Positions 28,924 through 36,005 of a stretch of DNA of 64,000 nucleotides are shown here, in pieces (the first letter of the stretch is position 1; the number at the start of each line of letters is the position of its first letter). The stretch comes from Roseovarius indicus. Lineage in GTDB: Bacteria; Pseudomonadota; Alphaproteobacteria; Rhodobacterales; Rhodobacteraceae. The stretch spans positions 806,001-870,000 of the forward strand of contig NZ_CP031598.1 of NCBI RefSeq assembly GCF_008728195.1, written 5' to 3'. Made by a program: the position numbers and the translations under genes. The notes below the pieces were generated by a model. The model made no database searches, was not told where the DNA came from, and saw only the letters and a program-made list of their open reading frames with translations.

Positions 28924-30267
28924 TTACATCAGTATGCCGGGCAGCCAGAGCGAAATGGCCGGTATGCCCGCGATCAGCGCCAGCACCACCACTTCGGCGA
29001 TGAGGAACAGCGAGATACCTGCGAAGATCGATTCAAGCCGCACCGAATTGCCCAGGATCGACTTGATGACGAAGACGTTGAGCCCGATTGGTGGCGTCAC
29101 CAGCCCGATCTCGAGCAGCTTGATGACAAGCACCCCGAACCAGATCAGCGACAGGTCGTAGCCGCCGACGATCGGGATGGTCAGCGGCAGGGTCAGAAGG
29201 ATGATGCCGATCGGGTCGAGGAACATGCCGAGGATCAGGTAGAACAGAACGATCAGCAGCAGCACCGTGATCATCGAGACGTCCGATGCGGAGATCCAGT
29301 CGCCAATGGCGCCCGAGAGGCCGGTGAGCGCGATGAAGCTCACATAGATTTTCCCGGCCACGGCGATGGCGAAGATCATCGACGACTGGAAGACACTCTC
29401 CCGCAGGGCGGCGACGATGCGTTTGAAATCGAGCCGTCCCAGGACAAGCCCCAGCACCATGGCCGAGATGGCGCCGACACCTGCGGCCTCGGACGGGGTG
29501 AAGAAGCCGGCGTAGATGCCGCCGATCACCACGACGAACAGGGCCACGATCGACCAGCAGTTCGCAAGGCTCTGCCAACGGTCGCGGGCGGTGATGGTTT
29601 CCTCGGGGCGGGGCGCCGCGGAGGGTTTGATCTTCGCCCAGAGGAAGATCACCAGCATGTAGGCCAGGAGCGACAGGATGCCGGGCACGATGGCGGCCAT
29701 GAACAGCCGCGCGATGGATTGCTCGGCGAAGACGCCATAGAGGATGAACAGGATCGACGGTGGAATGAGCGAGCCCAGCGTGCCCCCGATCGCGACCGAG
29801 CCGGTGGCGAGGGGCTTGGAGTAGCCGAATTTCAGCATCTCGGGAATCGCGATCCGCCCCATCGCCGCCGCGCAGGCAACCGAGGAGCCGGTGATGGCCG
29901 AAAAGCCGCCACAGCCGACGACCGAGGCCATCGCCACGCCGCCCGGCAGTTTTGCCAGCCAGAGCCGTGCCGCGCGGTAGACATCGGTGGTGAAACCCGC
30001 CTCGTAGGCGAGGTGGCCCATCAGCACGAAGAGCGGCACCGTGGCGAGGCTGTAGCTTTTGAGAAAGTCATAGGGCCCGTTGGCGATCAGCGACAGGGTC
30101 GGCCGCCATGCGTATTGCGGCATGAACTCGGCCCCGGGGCGCCATGAGAAGATGATGAACACGCCAACCGAGGCGGAAATGCCAAGCGCTGCGGCGATGG
30201 GCACGCGGATGGCCAGAAGAAGGATGGTGATGCCGAGCGCAACCAGCCCGACCATAAGGGGATCCAT
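28924..30267 (-). CDS. dctM: TRAP transporter large permease (system 1)
   Basis: A 447-residue membrane protein with about 12 hydrophobic segments of the DctM/UhpC-type TRAP large subunit. Landmarks are GHLAYEAGF, GGFSAITGSSVACAAAMG, GGTLGSLIPPSILFILYG and the C-terminal TPPIGLNVFVIKSI. It conducts substrate with sodium after delivery by the periplasmic binding protein. It is the last gene of a dctP-dctQ-dctM unit (minus strand) divergent from an IclR regulator. The adjacent hydratase/lyase operon suggests a C4-C6 dicarboxylate as cargo (inference). Confidence 0.94.
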   Translation of the reverse strand: MDPLMVGLVALGITILLLAIRVPIAAALGISASVGVFIIFSWRPGAEFMPQYAWRPTLSLIANGPYDFLKSYSLATVPLFVLMGHLAYEAGFTTDVYRAARLWLAKLPGGVAMASVVGCGGFSAITGSSVACAAAMGRIAIPEMLKFGYSKPLATGSVAIGGTLGSLIPPSILFILYGVFAEQSIARLFMAAIVPGILSLLAYMLVIFLWAKIKPSAAPRPEETITARDRWQSLANCWSIVALFVVVIGGIYAGFFTPSEAAGVGAISAMVLGLVLGRLDFKRIVAALRESVFQSSMIFAIAVAGKIYVSFIALTGLSGAIGDWISASDVSMITVLLLIVLFYLILGMFLDPIGIILLTLPLTIPIVGGYDLSLIWFGVLVIKLLEIGLVTPPIGLNVFVIKSILGNSVRLESIFAGISLFLIAEVVVLALIAGIPAISLWLPGILM

Positions 30268-30271
30268 GGGG

Positions 30272-30814
30272 TCAGACCTCTTCGTTCGGGTGGGAAGGGG
30301 GAATGTCGTCCTCGCCGGTCAGCATGGTGCGAACCCCGTCGACCATGCTCAGGATGAGGCGGGCGACGAACAGCAGGATTGCGGCGCCGAACACGGCCTT
30401 CATCGGCCAGGTCGGGATCTGGAGCACCCCGTCGTAATAGGCGTCCTTGGTGATCTCGCCGGGCATCCGCCCCACGACCATGACACCGATGCCGCCGAAG
30501 AAGACGGCCATTGCCACCGCACCCAGAACCCGCAGCGCACCCAGGACGCGAGGGCCCAGCCAGTCGGTCGTCACGGTCACGGTGATATGCCCGCGCATCC
30601 GTTCGACATAAGCCAGCGGCAGGACGATCACGGCCACGTTCAGCAGGCCGACCATCAGAAGGTCATCCGGAATGGGCCGGAGAAAGAGATGCTTGCCGAG
30701 GATGGAGGTGACGATGATCAGGCCCATCGTCAACAAAACGATCCCGGCAAGGATCATGGCGAGGTTCTCGAGTAGGGTCTGCGCCTTGCGGACACCCGAG
30801 CCTAGGGAAGTCAT
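30272..30814 (-). CDS. dctQ: TRAP transporter small permease (system 1)
   Basis: A 180-residue DctQ-type subunit with four transmembrane segments: NLAMILAGIVLLTMGLIIV first, then MVGLLNVAVIVLPLAYVE with the adjacent RMRGHI that marks the family. It partners the large permease encoded 4 bases downstream. A terminator-like hairpin separates it from the binding-protein gene upstream. Confidence 0.9.
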   Translation of the reverse strand: MTSLGSGVRKAQTLLENLAMILAGIVLLTMGLIIVTSILGKHLFLRPIPDDLLMVGLLNVAVIVLPLAYVERMRGHITVTVTTDWLGPRVLGALRVLGAVAMAVFFGGIGVMVVGRMPGEITKDAYYDGVLQIPTWPMKAVFGAAILLFVARLILSMVDGVRTMLTGEDDIPPSHPNEEV

Positions 30815-30854
30815 GGATGCGACACCTTGAGTTGGGCAGTTGGGTTAGAGTTGG

Positions 30855-30891
30855 AAAAACGCCGGGCACCCGCATGATCGCGTGCCCGGCG
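30855..30891 (-). terminator. Intra-operon intrinsic terminator after dctP (system 1)
   Basis: On the minus strand CGCCGGGCAC and GTGCCCGGCG form a perfect 10-bp stem (30882-30891 with 30860-30869), followed directly by five U residues (A-run 30855-30859 on the plus strand). It stands 25 bases after the dctP stop and should end a share of transcripts, giving more binding protein than permease. Confidence 0.8.
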
Positions 30892-30915
30892 CTATGTGCC
30901 GTTAGCGAGTGCGGA

Positions 30916-31992
30916 TCACTCCCAGGGATAGCCGTTGTCTTCGACTTCCTGACGGTACTTCTCGGTAAGCGCAAGCCACTCCTGCGAGATGGTCTCGCCG
31001 TCGAGGCCCTTGTTGTTCGCCTTCTCGACCCAGTTGACGTTGTCCTTCAGGGCTTCTTCGATCAGCGCCTGGCGCATCTCTTCGGGCGCGTCGATCATTT
31101 CGACCTTCTTGCCGTCGATACCTTCGGCCAGCTTGGCCTTGGTGTTGATGCGCGAGTTGGCCATGATTTCGGCCATGTTAAGCGTGAAGTCACGGCCCAG
31201 TTCCTCGACGATTTCCTGATGCTCGGGCGACAGGCTTTCGAAGGTCTGCTTGTTCATGATGATCCCGAAGCCCAGGGTCTGGCCGAGCGCGGTTTCGGTC
31301 ATGTAGTCGGCGACTTCGTACTGCTTGTAGCCGTTGACCACGTAATAATAGGTGGTCGAGCCGTCGACGGACCCGTTCGACAGGGCCTCGTACACCTTCG
31401 GCTGCGACATCGACACCGTCGCGGCGCCATAGGCTTCCAGCGCGGGCACGTGCGCGCCCGTGGTCCGGATTGTCAGGCCCTCGAGATCGTCGAGGCTGCG
31501 CACCGGCGTGTCGCGGGTCAGAAGCTGGGTCGGCCCGGTGGTGTAGTTGCCGAAATACTTGACGTTGAAGTCTTCCGCCTCTTTCAGGGCGTCGGGATGC
31601 GTGGTCATCAGCTCGTAGGCCGCCATCATCCCGGCGTATTCGTCGGCGATCTCGCCGGTGTCGACGACTTCGTAGACGACCAGCTCGCCCGGGGCATAGA
31701 CCGGCACGATCGAGCCCATGTCGGCCACACCGTCGGAAATCGCCTGCGCCGCGCCGGCCGCGCCGACAAGGGCGCCGCCCCAGATGATGTCGAGGCCAAG
31801 CTCGCCATCCGTGCGCTTGCGCAGTTCTTCGTCGAGCCAGACAATGCCGCCTGCGCGGGCGCCGGCGTTCGGGCCGAACTCTGCGAAGCGCAGCTCGCGG
31901 GTCTGGGCCTCGGCGGCCGTCGACAGGGCCGCGGTCACCAGACCTGCCGTTACGATTGCGGGGACGACGAGCCCCCTGAACATATGTTTCAT
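30916..31992 (-). CDS. dctP: TRAP transporter periplasmic binding protein (system 1)
   Basis: A 358-residue DctP-family protein with a signal peptide (MKHMFRGLVV, hydrophobic core, AEA-Q cleavage near residue 29). Conserved ligand-domain features include GLTIRTTGAHVPALEAYGAATVSMSQPKVYEAL, where the arginine normally clamps the carboxylate of the substrate. GGGAGGA lies 6 bases before ATG 31992. It fixes the transporter's specificity, probably for an organic acid. It is divergent from the IclR gene, and a copy of the 16-bp IclR-type operator lies upstream of a TTGACA -35 element. Confidence 0.93.
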   Translation of the reverse strand: MKHMFRGLVVPAIVTAGLVTAALSTAAEAQTRELRFAEFGPNAGARAGGIVWLDEELRKRTDGELGLDIIWGGALVGAAGAAQAISDGVADMGSIVPVYAPGELVVYEVVDTGEIADEYAGMMAAYELMTTHPDALKEAEDFNVKYFGNYTTGPTQLLTRDTPVRSLDDLEGLTIRTTGAHVPALEAYGAATVSMSQPKVYEALSNGSVDGSTTYYYVVNGYKQYEVADYMTETALGQTLGFGIIMNKQTFESLSPEHQEIVEELGRDFTLNMAEIMANSRINTKAKLAEGIDGKKVEMIDAPEEMRQALIEEALKDNVNWVEKANNKGLDGETISQEWLALTEKYRQEVEDNGYPWE

Positions 31993-32060
31993 AGATATTC
32001 CTCCCTATTCAGGCCGATGCCGGCCAGTCGTGCCGAATATCGCACGAGACGATTGCGTTA

Positions 32061-32094
32061 TGTCAACAGTCAATTTATATTTCATCAGGTGAAA
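32061..32094. promoter_or_regulatory. IclR-type operator (copy 1) and dctP promoter element
   Basis: ATTTCATCAGGTGAAA (32079-32094) contains the inverted repeat TTTCA-n5-TGAAA. On the minus strand it is followed after 11 bases by GTTGACA (TTGACA at 32061-32066 reversed), a good -35 box for the TRAP operon. The exact same 16 bases in the other direction, with the same 11-base distance to GTTGAC, occur at 32902-32934. The site ends next to the iclR ribosome site, so binding could also repress iclR. Confidence 0.75.
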
Positions 32095-32104
32095 GGGGGA
32101 TATT

Positions 32105-32899
32105 ATGGCAGATGACGCGGTAAAGTTGCGAGGCCAGCAGGGGGCGACCCTTCCGCGGGTGCGCTCGATCTCCCGTGCGGTTGCGATTCTCCGGGCGTTC
32201 TCGCAGGCGCACCCCCATAGGGCGTTGAATGAAATCGTGCGCGAAACAGGGCTTGATGCCGGCACGACCCGGCGCATTCTCGTGACCCTGAGGGATGAAG
32301 GGCTGGTGTTCCAGGATCCCTCGACCGGCCTTTACAGCGCGTCCGCCGGCTTGCTGGAACTCGCCCGGGCCGTTCCCGAATCACTTACGCTGATCAACCT
32401 CGTCGACGATCGCCTTCACCAGCTTGCGAAGGACACGCAGACGACCATCTACCTTTCCACTGTCGATCGTGACGTTGCGCTTTGCCAAGCTTGCCACAAT
32501 GGCGGACAGGCCATCGAGGTGCGCTGGTGGGCGGTTGGCGAGATTCGCACTTTCGACCGAGGCACCGGGCCCCGGGTGCTGCTTGCCCACCTGCCCGAAG
32601 CGGAGCGGGAGCGCATTCTTTCGGGGCCTCTGAAGCTTGACCCGGGTGAGGAAAAAGCCCTGCGCGCGGAGATCGCGCGGGCGCGTGAAAAGGGCTTCAT
32701 CGTCAAGCATGACGAAATCGTCGAGGGGATATCCGCGATGGCTGTGCCGTTGCTGGATGATCATGGTCGGTTGCTCGGGGCGATCTCTTCCGGCGGGCTG
32801 ACGCCGAACTACGTGGGGGCCGCTCAGGTGGACCATCTCGAGAAAATGCAGACGGCCGTCGCGGATATGCGCAACGCCGTCCGTGGTCTGGCGATCTGA
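32105..32899 (+). CDS. IclR family transcriptional regulator
   Basis: A 264-residue regulator. The N-terminal winged helix (about residues 18-80: SISRAVAILRAFSQ, LNEIVRETGLDAGTTRRILVTLRDEGLV) is followed by the IclR effector domain (about 95-260: TTIYLSTVDRDVALC, VKHDEIVEGISAMAVPLLDDHGRLLGAIS). IclR proteins bind small organic acids and activate or repress catabolic operons. It lies between the divergent TRAP operon and the hydratase operon, with matching operators on both sides. GGGGG precedes ATG 32105. Confidence 0.93.
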   Translation: MADDAVKLRGQQGATLPRVRSISRAVAILRAFSQAHPHRALNEIVRETGLDAGTTRRILVTLRDEGLVFQDPSTGLYSASAGLLELARAVPESLTLINLVDDRLHQLAKDTQTTIYLSTVDRDVALCQACHNGGQAIEVRWWAVGEIRTFDRGTGPRVLLAHLPEAERERILSGPLKLDPGEEKALRAEIARAREKGFIVKHDEIVEGISAMAVPLLDDHGRLLGAISSGGLTPNYVGAAQVDHLEKMQTAVADMRNAVRGLAI

Positions 32900-32901
32900 C
32901 G

Positions 32902-32935
32902 TTTCACCTGATGAAATTAGCGTTGTTGGTTGACT
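32902..32935. promoter_or_regulatory. IclR-type operator (copy 2) and hydratase-operon promoter element
   Basis: TTTCACCTGATGAAAT (32902-32917) is the exact reverse complement of the site at 32079-32094. It is followed 11 bases later by GTTGACT (32929-32935), a -35-like box for the plus-strand enzyme operon starting at 32991. Identity of site and spacing in front of two promoters points to the IclR protein acting as an activator at about -60. Confidence 0.75.
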
Positions 32936-32990
32936 TGTTCGCCAAGAAGGCTCACGATCGGGAAAACCCAATCCGAAGGGAGGTCGGAGC

Positions 32991-34274
32991 ATGGGCTTCA
33001 CCATAGCCGAAAAGATCCTCGCCCGCGTGTCGGGCAAAACCGAAGTGCGGGCCGGCGATGACCTGCTCGCAAAACCGGATTTCGTGATCGCTTACGATTT
33101 TCCGGGCTACACCGACGTGATCTTCCGCCAGATGGAGGAAGAGTTCGGCATCGAGAAGGTCGCCGAACCCGACCGGTACGCGCTGTTCATCGACCACATG
33201 GTCCCGACCGCCACGGCGGCCGAGGAAGACCTGCACGAGGGCACGCGCAGCTGGGGCAAGAAGAACAACGTGCCGGTCTACGAGCGCAAGGGCATCGGCC
33301 ACCAGGTCGCGGCCGAGCTGGGCTACGCCACGCCCGGTGCCTTCGTGGTGCATTTCGACGGGCACATCTCGCAGCTTGGCACCTTCGGCACGCTGGCCAT
33401 CGGCGTGCGGCGTCACCTGCTCGAGGCGTTCGTGAAGGAGCGAATCAAGTTCCAGGTGCCTGAAACCGTGCGGATCGACATCACGGGCGAGTTGCAGATG
33501 GGCGTGACCTCGCGCGACGTGTTCCACCATATCGTGCGTGTGCTGGGCCCGCGGGCCTGCCGCGGTATGGTGATGGAAATCGGCGGCCCGGCAATCGAGG
33601 CCATGTCGCTCGAAGCGCGGCAGACGATCAACTGCCTTGCGATGTTCACCGGCGCCATCACCGCGATCAACAACCCGGACGAAAAGGCGCTGGCCTATAT
33701 CCGGGAACGCCAGAGGCTCGATATCGAGCCGCTCTTCTCGGACCCTGACGCGACCTACCACGCGCGCCACGAGATCGACATCACCAATCTCGAACCGGTT
33801 GCCGTGATCCCGCCGAGCCCCGCCAATACCCACGACCTCAGCGAGGTCGCAGGCACCGAGGTGCAGGTCGGCTATCTCGGTTCCTGCGCGTCTGGCCGGG
33901 TCGAAGACCTTGCGCTGGCCGCCGACGTGCTGGAAGGCCGCCGGATCAAGGATGGGTTCCAGCTTTACGTCATCCCGACCAGCCAGGAGATCATGGAGGA
34001 GGCGGCCTCGAAGGGGATCCTCAATCGCCTGATCAACGCGGGCGCGTTTATCAGCTCGTCCTCCTGTGATTATTGCTTCGGCCGGATGGGCGCGATGCGA
34101 GAAGGGCAGAAGGCGGTTTCGACCGGTACGCTCAACGTGCGCGGCCGGATGGGTTCGCCCGATAGCGACATCTACATCGTCAACGCGGCCGCCGTTGCGG
34201 CCTCGGCCATCGAGGGCAAGATCGCCGATCCGCGCCCCTATCTGACCGCGGCCAAGGAAAAGGTGCCGTCATGA
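32991..34274 (+). CDS. Aconitase-family hydratase large subunit (LeuC/DmdA-like)
   Basis: A 427-residue iron-sulfur hydratase subunit of the short LeuC type. C299 (GSCASGR), C359 and C362 (SSSCDYCFGRMG) keep the exact 60- and 3-residue spacing of the 4Fe-4S ligands of isopropylmalate isomerase. The family adds or moves water on dicarboxylates (isopropylmalate, homoaconitate, citraconate, dimethylmaleate). It overlaps the small-subunit gene (ATGA) and is followed by a PEP-mutase family lyase. This combination matches dimethylmaleate hydratase plus dimethylmalate lyase rather than leucine synthesis. Regulation by the adjacent IclR protein is likely. The exact substrate is an inference. Confidence 0.9.
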   Translation: MGFTIAEKILARVSGKTEVRAGDDLLAKPDFVIAYDFPGYTDVIFRQMEEEFGIEKVAEPDRYALFIDHMVPTATAAEEDLHEGTRSWGKKNNVPVYERKGIGHQVAAELGYATPGAFVVHFDGHISQLGTFGTLAIGVRRHLLEAFVKERIKFQVPETVRIDITGELQMGVTSRDVFHHIVRVLGPRACRGMVMEIGGPAIEAMSLEARQTINCLAMFTGAITAINNPDEKALAYIRERQRLDIEPLFSDPDATYHARHEIDITNLEPVAVIPPSPANTHDLSEVAGTEVQVGYLGSCASGRVEDLALAADVLEGRRIKDGFQLYVIPTSQEIMEEAASKGILNRLINAGAFISSSSCDYCFGRMGAMREGQKAVSTGTLNVRGRMGSPDSDIYIVNAAAVAASAIEGKIADPRPYLTAAKEKVPS

Positions 34275-34786
34275 CCCTGCCCAATCTCAAGGGCCGCGTG
34301 GCCTGGATCTTCGAAGACGAGGATTTCGACGTCGACCAGATCGTCGGCGTGAAGAACATCAAGATCAAGGACCCCGACGAGCTGGCCAAGCTGTGCATGG
34401 CTGCCGAAGAGCCCGACTTTGCCGAAAAGGTGCAGCCGGGCGACCTGCTCGTGGGCAACCACAATTTCGGCTACGGCCACCCGCACTACCCGCCGATGAT
34501 CGGCATGCGGAAGCTGGGGATCGGCGGCGTGATCGGCGAAAGCTTCTCGCCCGGCTACTGGCGCGGCGAGATCGCGATGGGCTTTCCGCAGGTGATCTGC
34601 CCCGGCATCATCGGCGCCGTCAGCCGTTGGGACGAAATCGAGGTCGACTGGGCCGCAGGCGTTCTGCGCAACCTGACGGCCGGAACGGAACTGCCCATTG
34701 AACCGCTCAGCGAGGGCGACCGCGACATGCTCGCGGCCGGCGGCATCGTCGGCTACCTGCATGCACGTGAAGGCGAGGAGGCCTGA
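34271..34786 (+). CDS. Aconitase-family hydratase small subunit (LeuD/DmdB-like)
   Basis: A 171-residue swivelling-domain subunit that closes over the Fe-S cluster of the large subunit. LLVGNHNFGYGHPHYPPMIGMR (about residues 57-78) corresponds to the conserved G-x-N-F-G-x-G-S/H loop that contacts the substrate carboxylate, and IGGVIGESFSPGYW follows. It starts inside the large-subunit stop and is followed after 2 bases by the lyase gene, so the three proteins are probably made together. Confidence 0.9.
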   Translation: MTLPNLKGRVAWIFEDEDFDVDQIVGVKNIKIKDPDELAKLCMAAEEPDFAEKVQPGDLLVGNHNFGYGHPHYPPMIGMRKLGIGGVIGESFSPGYWRGEIAMGFPQVICPGIIGAVSRWDEIEVDWAAGVLRNLTAGTELPIEPLSEGDRDMLAAGGIVGYLHAREGEEA

Positions 34787-34788
34787 CA

Positions 34789-35685
34789 ATGATCGAAGAT
34801 AATGTGAAACGTGATTTCGCGGCAAAGGCGCGGGCGGGCGAGACCCAGTTCGTGGCCGGCTGTTTCGACGCCATGTCGGCGATGCTGGCGGAGAAGGCCG
34901 GAGCGCCGGCAGTGATGACCTCGGGCTTCGCGCTCTCGGCCACCAATTTCGGCTTCCCGGATGTCGAGCTGTATACCATGACCGAGAACCTCGGCGTGGT
35001 CCGCAACGTGGCCAATGCCGTCTCGATCCCGGTCATTGCCGATGCCGACACCGGCTATGGCAACGCGATCAACGTCATGCGCACCGTGCGTGAGTTCGAA
35101 CATGCGGGCGTTGCCGCGATGATCTTCGAAGATCAGCTGGCGCCCAAGCGTTGCCCTGCCGTGGCAAACCAGGTGGAAATTCTGCCGGCGCACGAGCAGG
35201 CGGGCAAGATCCGCGCCGCCGTATCGGCCCGCAGGAATCCAGACACGCTGATCATCGCCCGTACCGACGCGCCCACCGTGTCGGGCGCGATCGAGCGTGC
35301 GAAGCTTTACGTCGAGGCCGGCGCCGACCTCGTTCAGCCGATCAGCAAGACGTTCACCGATCTCGACAGCCTGAAACAGCTGCGCGAGGCGGCTGGCGTG
35401 CCGCTTTCCCTGCAGATCCTCGGCTGGCTGGAAAAGGACATCACCGCCGACCAGATCCGCGAGATCGCCGGGCTGGCGACCTATCCGCTGGTGGGCCTGA
35501 TGTCCGCCGCGCAGGCGATGCAGGACAATTACGCCAAGCTGATGAAAGACCTCGATACCGGCGCGTTGCCGCATCCGGTCATGAGCATGGGCGATTTCAA
35601 GGATTTCATCGGGTTCGAAGAGATCGAGAACCAGCAGGAGAAATTCCTGTTGATGGATATCCGGGCGACCAGCGCCGCCGAATAG
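34789..35685 (+). CDS. PEP mutase/isocitrate lyase family C-C lyase (dimethylmalate lyase-like)
   Basis: A 298-residue TIM-barrel enzyme. The metal site ADADTGYGN (D85, D87) and FEDQ (E114) are intact. The flexible catalytic loop reads KRCPA (residues 120-124), where 2-methylisocitrate and dimethylmalate lyases usually have K-K/R-C-G-H, so the cysteine is kept but glycine and histidine are changed. Family members cleave 2-hydroxy-dicarboxylates to pyruvate, glyoxylate or succinate, or decarboxylate oxaloacetate. Following a hydratase pair, the simplest reading is cleavage of a substituted malate to pyruvate and a short acid. A strong terminator follows 45 bases later. Confidence 0.87.
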   Translation: MIEDNVKRDFAAKARAGETQFVAGCFDAMSAMLAEKAGAPAVMTSGFALSATNFGFPDVELYTMTENLGVVRNVANAVSIPVIADADTGYGNAINVMRTVREFEHAGVAAMIFEDQLAPKRCPAVANQVEILPAHEQAGKIRAAVSARRNPDTLIIARTDAPTVSGAIERAKLYVEAGADLVQPISKTFTDLDSLKQLREAAGVPLSLQILGWLEKDITADQIREIAGLATYPLVGLMSAAQAMQDNYAKLMKDLDTGALPHPVMSMGDFKDFIGFEEIENQQEKFLLMDIRATSAAE

Positions 35686-35730
35686 GCGAGGAAGCGGCCG
35701 GCCCGGGCCAAGGTTGAATGTATCAGCAGA

Positions 35731-35760
35731 AAGTCCTGCCCGATCGGGCAGGGCTTTTTC
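35731..35760 (+). terminator. Intrinsic terminator of the hydratase/lyase operon
   Basis: CCTGCCC (35735-35741), loop GATC and GGGCAGG (35746-35752) form the core; A-A-G-U to the left pairs with G-C-U-U to the right for an 11-bp stem with one G-U pair. A U-run (35755-35759) follows. This is a textbook rho-independent terminator separating this operon from the monooxygenase module. Confidence 0.92.
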
Positions 35761-35797
35761 TTTTGTGGCTGTGACTGAAATCAATTTTTTGGAAAAA

Positions 35798-35821
35798 CTA
35801 GTATACAAGCTGGAATACCAG
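35798..35821. promoter_or_regulatory. GntR-type operator before the first monooxygenase operon
   Basis: Two adjacent imperfect copies, CTAGTATACAAG and CTGGAATACCAG, form GTATAC-n6-GAATAC (35801-35818). The right part, GCTGGAATAC, is identical to that of the site at 44386-44402. Here the half-sites are 12 rather than 11 bases apart. The site lies about 185 bases before ATG 36006, consistent with a promoter just upstream of the operon. Confidence 0.6.
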
Positions 35822-36005
35822 TTGTAGCCTGCCCATGGAATCGCCGCAAAGCCGTGCCTTGACCAGGGCCGGAACAAGACGGCGAACGCGCGAAGACCGA
35901 ACTGGGAGGAAAGACCTTTGCCCCATTGGCTGGCAAGAAATCGTCATGCGCCCGCGTGTCCTTCGATGCGCGGCGCGGGTCGCGGCAACTGCGAGGCGCG
36001 GGACC

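Noticed and set aside
32991..34786. Leucine biosynthesis leuCD
   Set aside because: The Fe-S spacing is LeuC-like, but the operon contains a PEP-mutase-family lyase, an IclR regulator and a TRAP importer and no leuA or leuB, so a catabolic hydratase is favoured.
35835..36005. N-terminal extension of the first monooxygenase from ATG 35835
   Set aside because: The extra 57 residues are basic and unlike the family; the paralog at 58108 begins at the equivalent of 36006.
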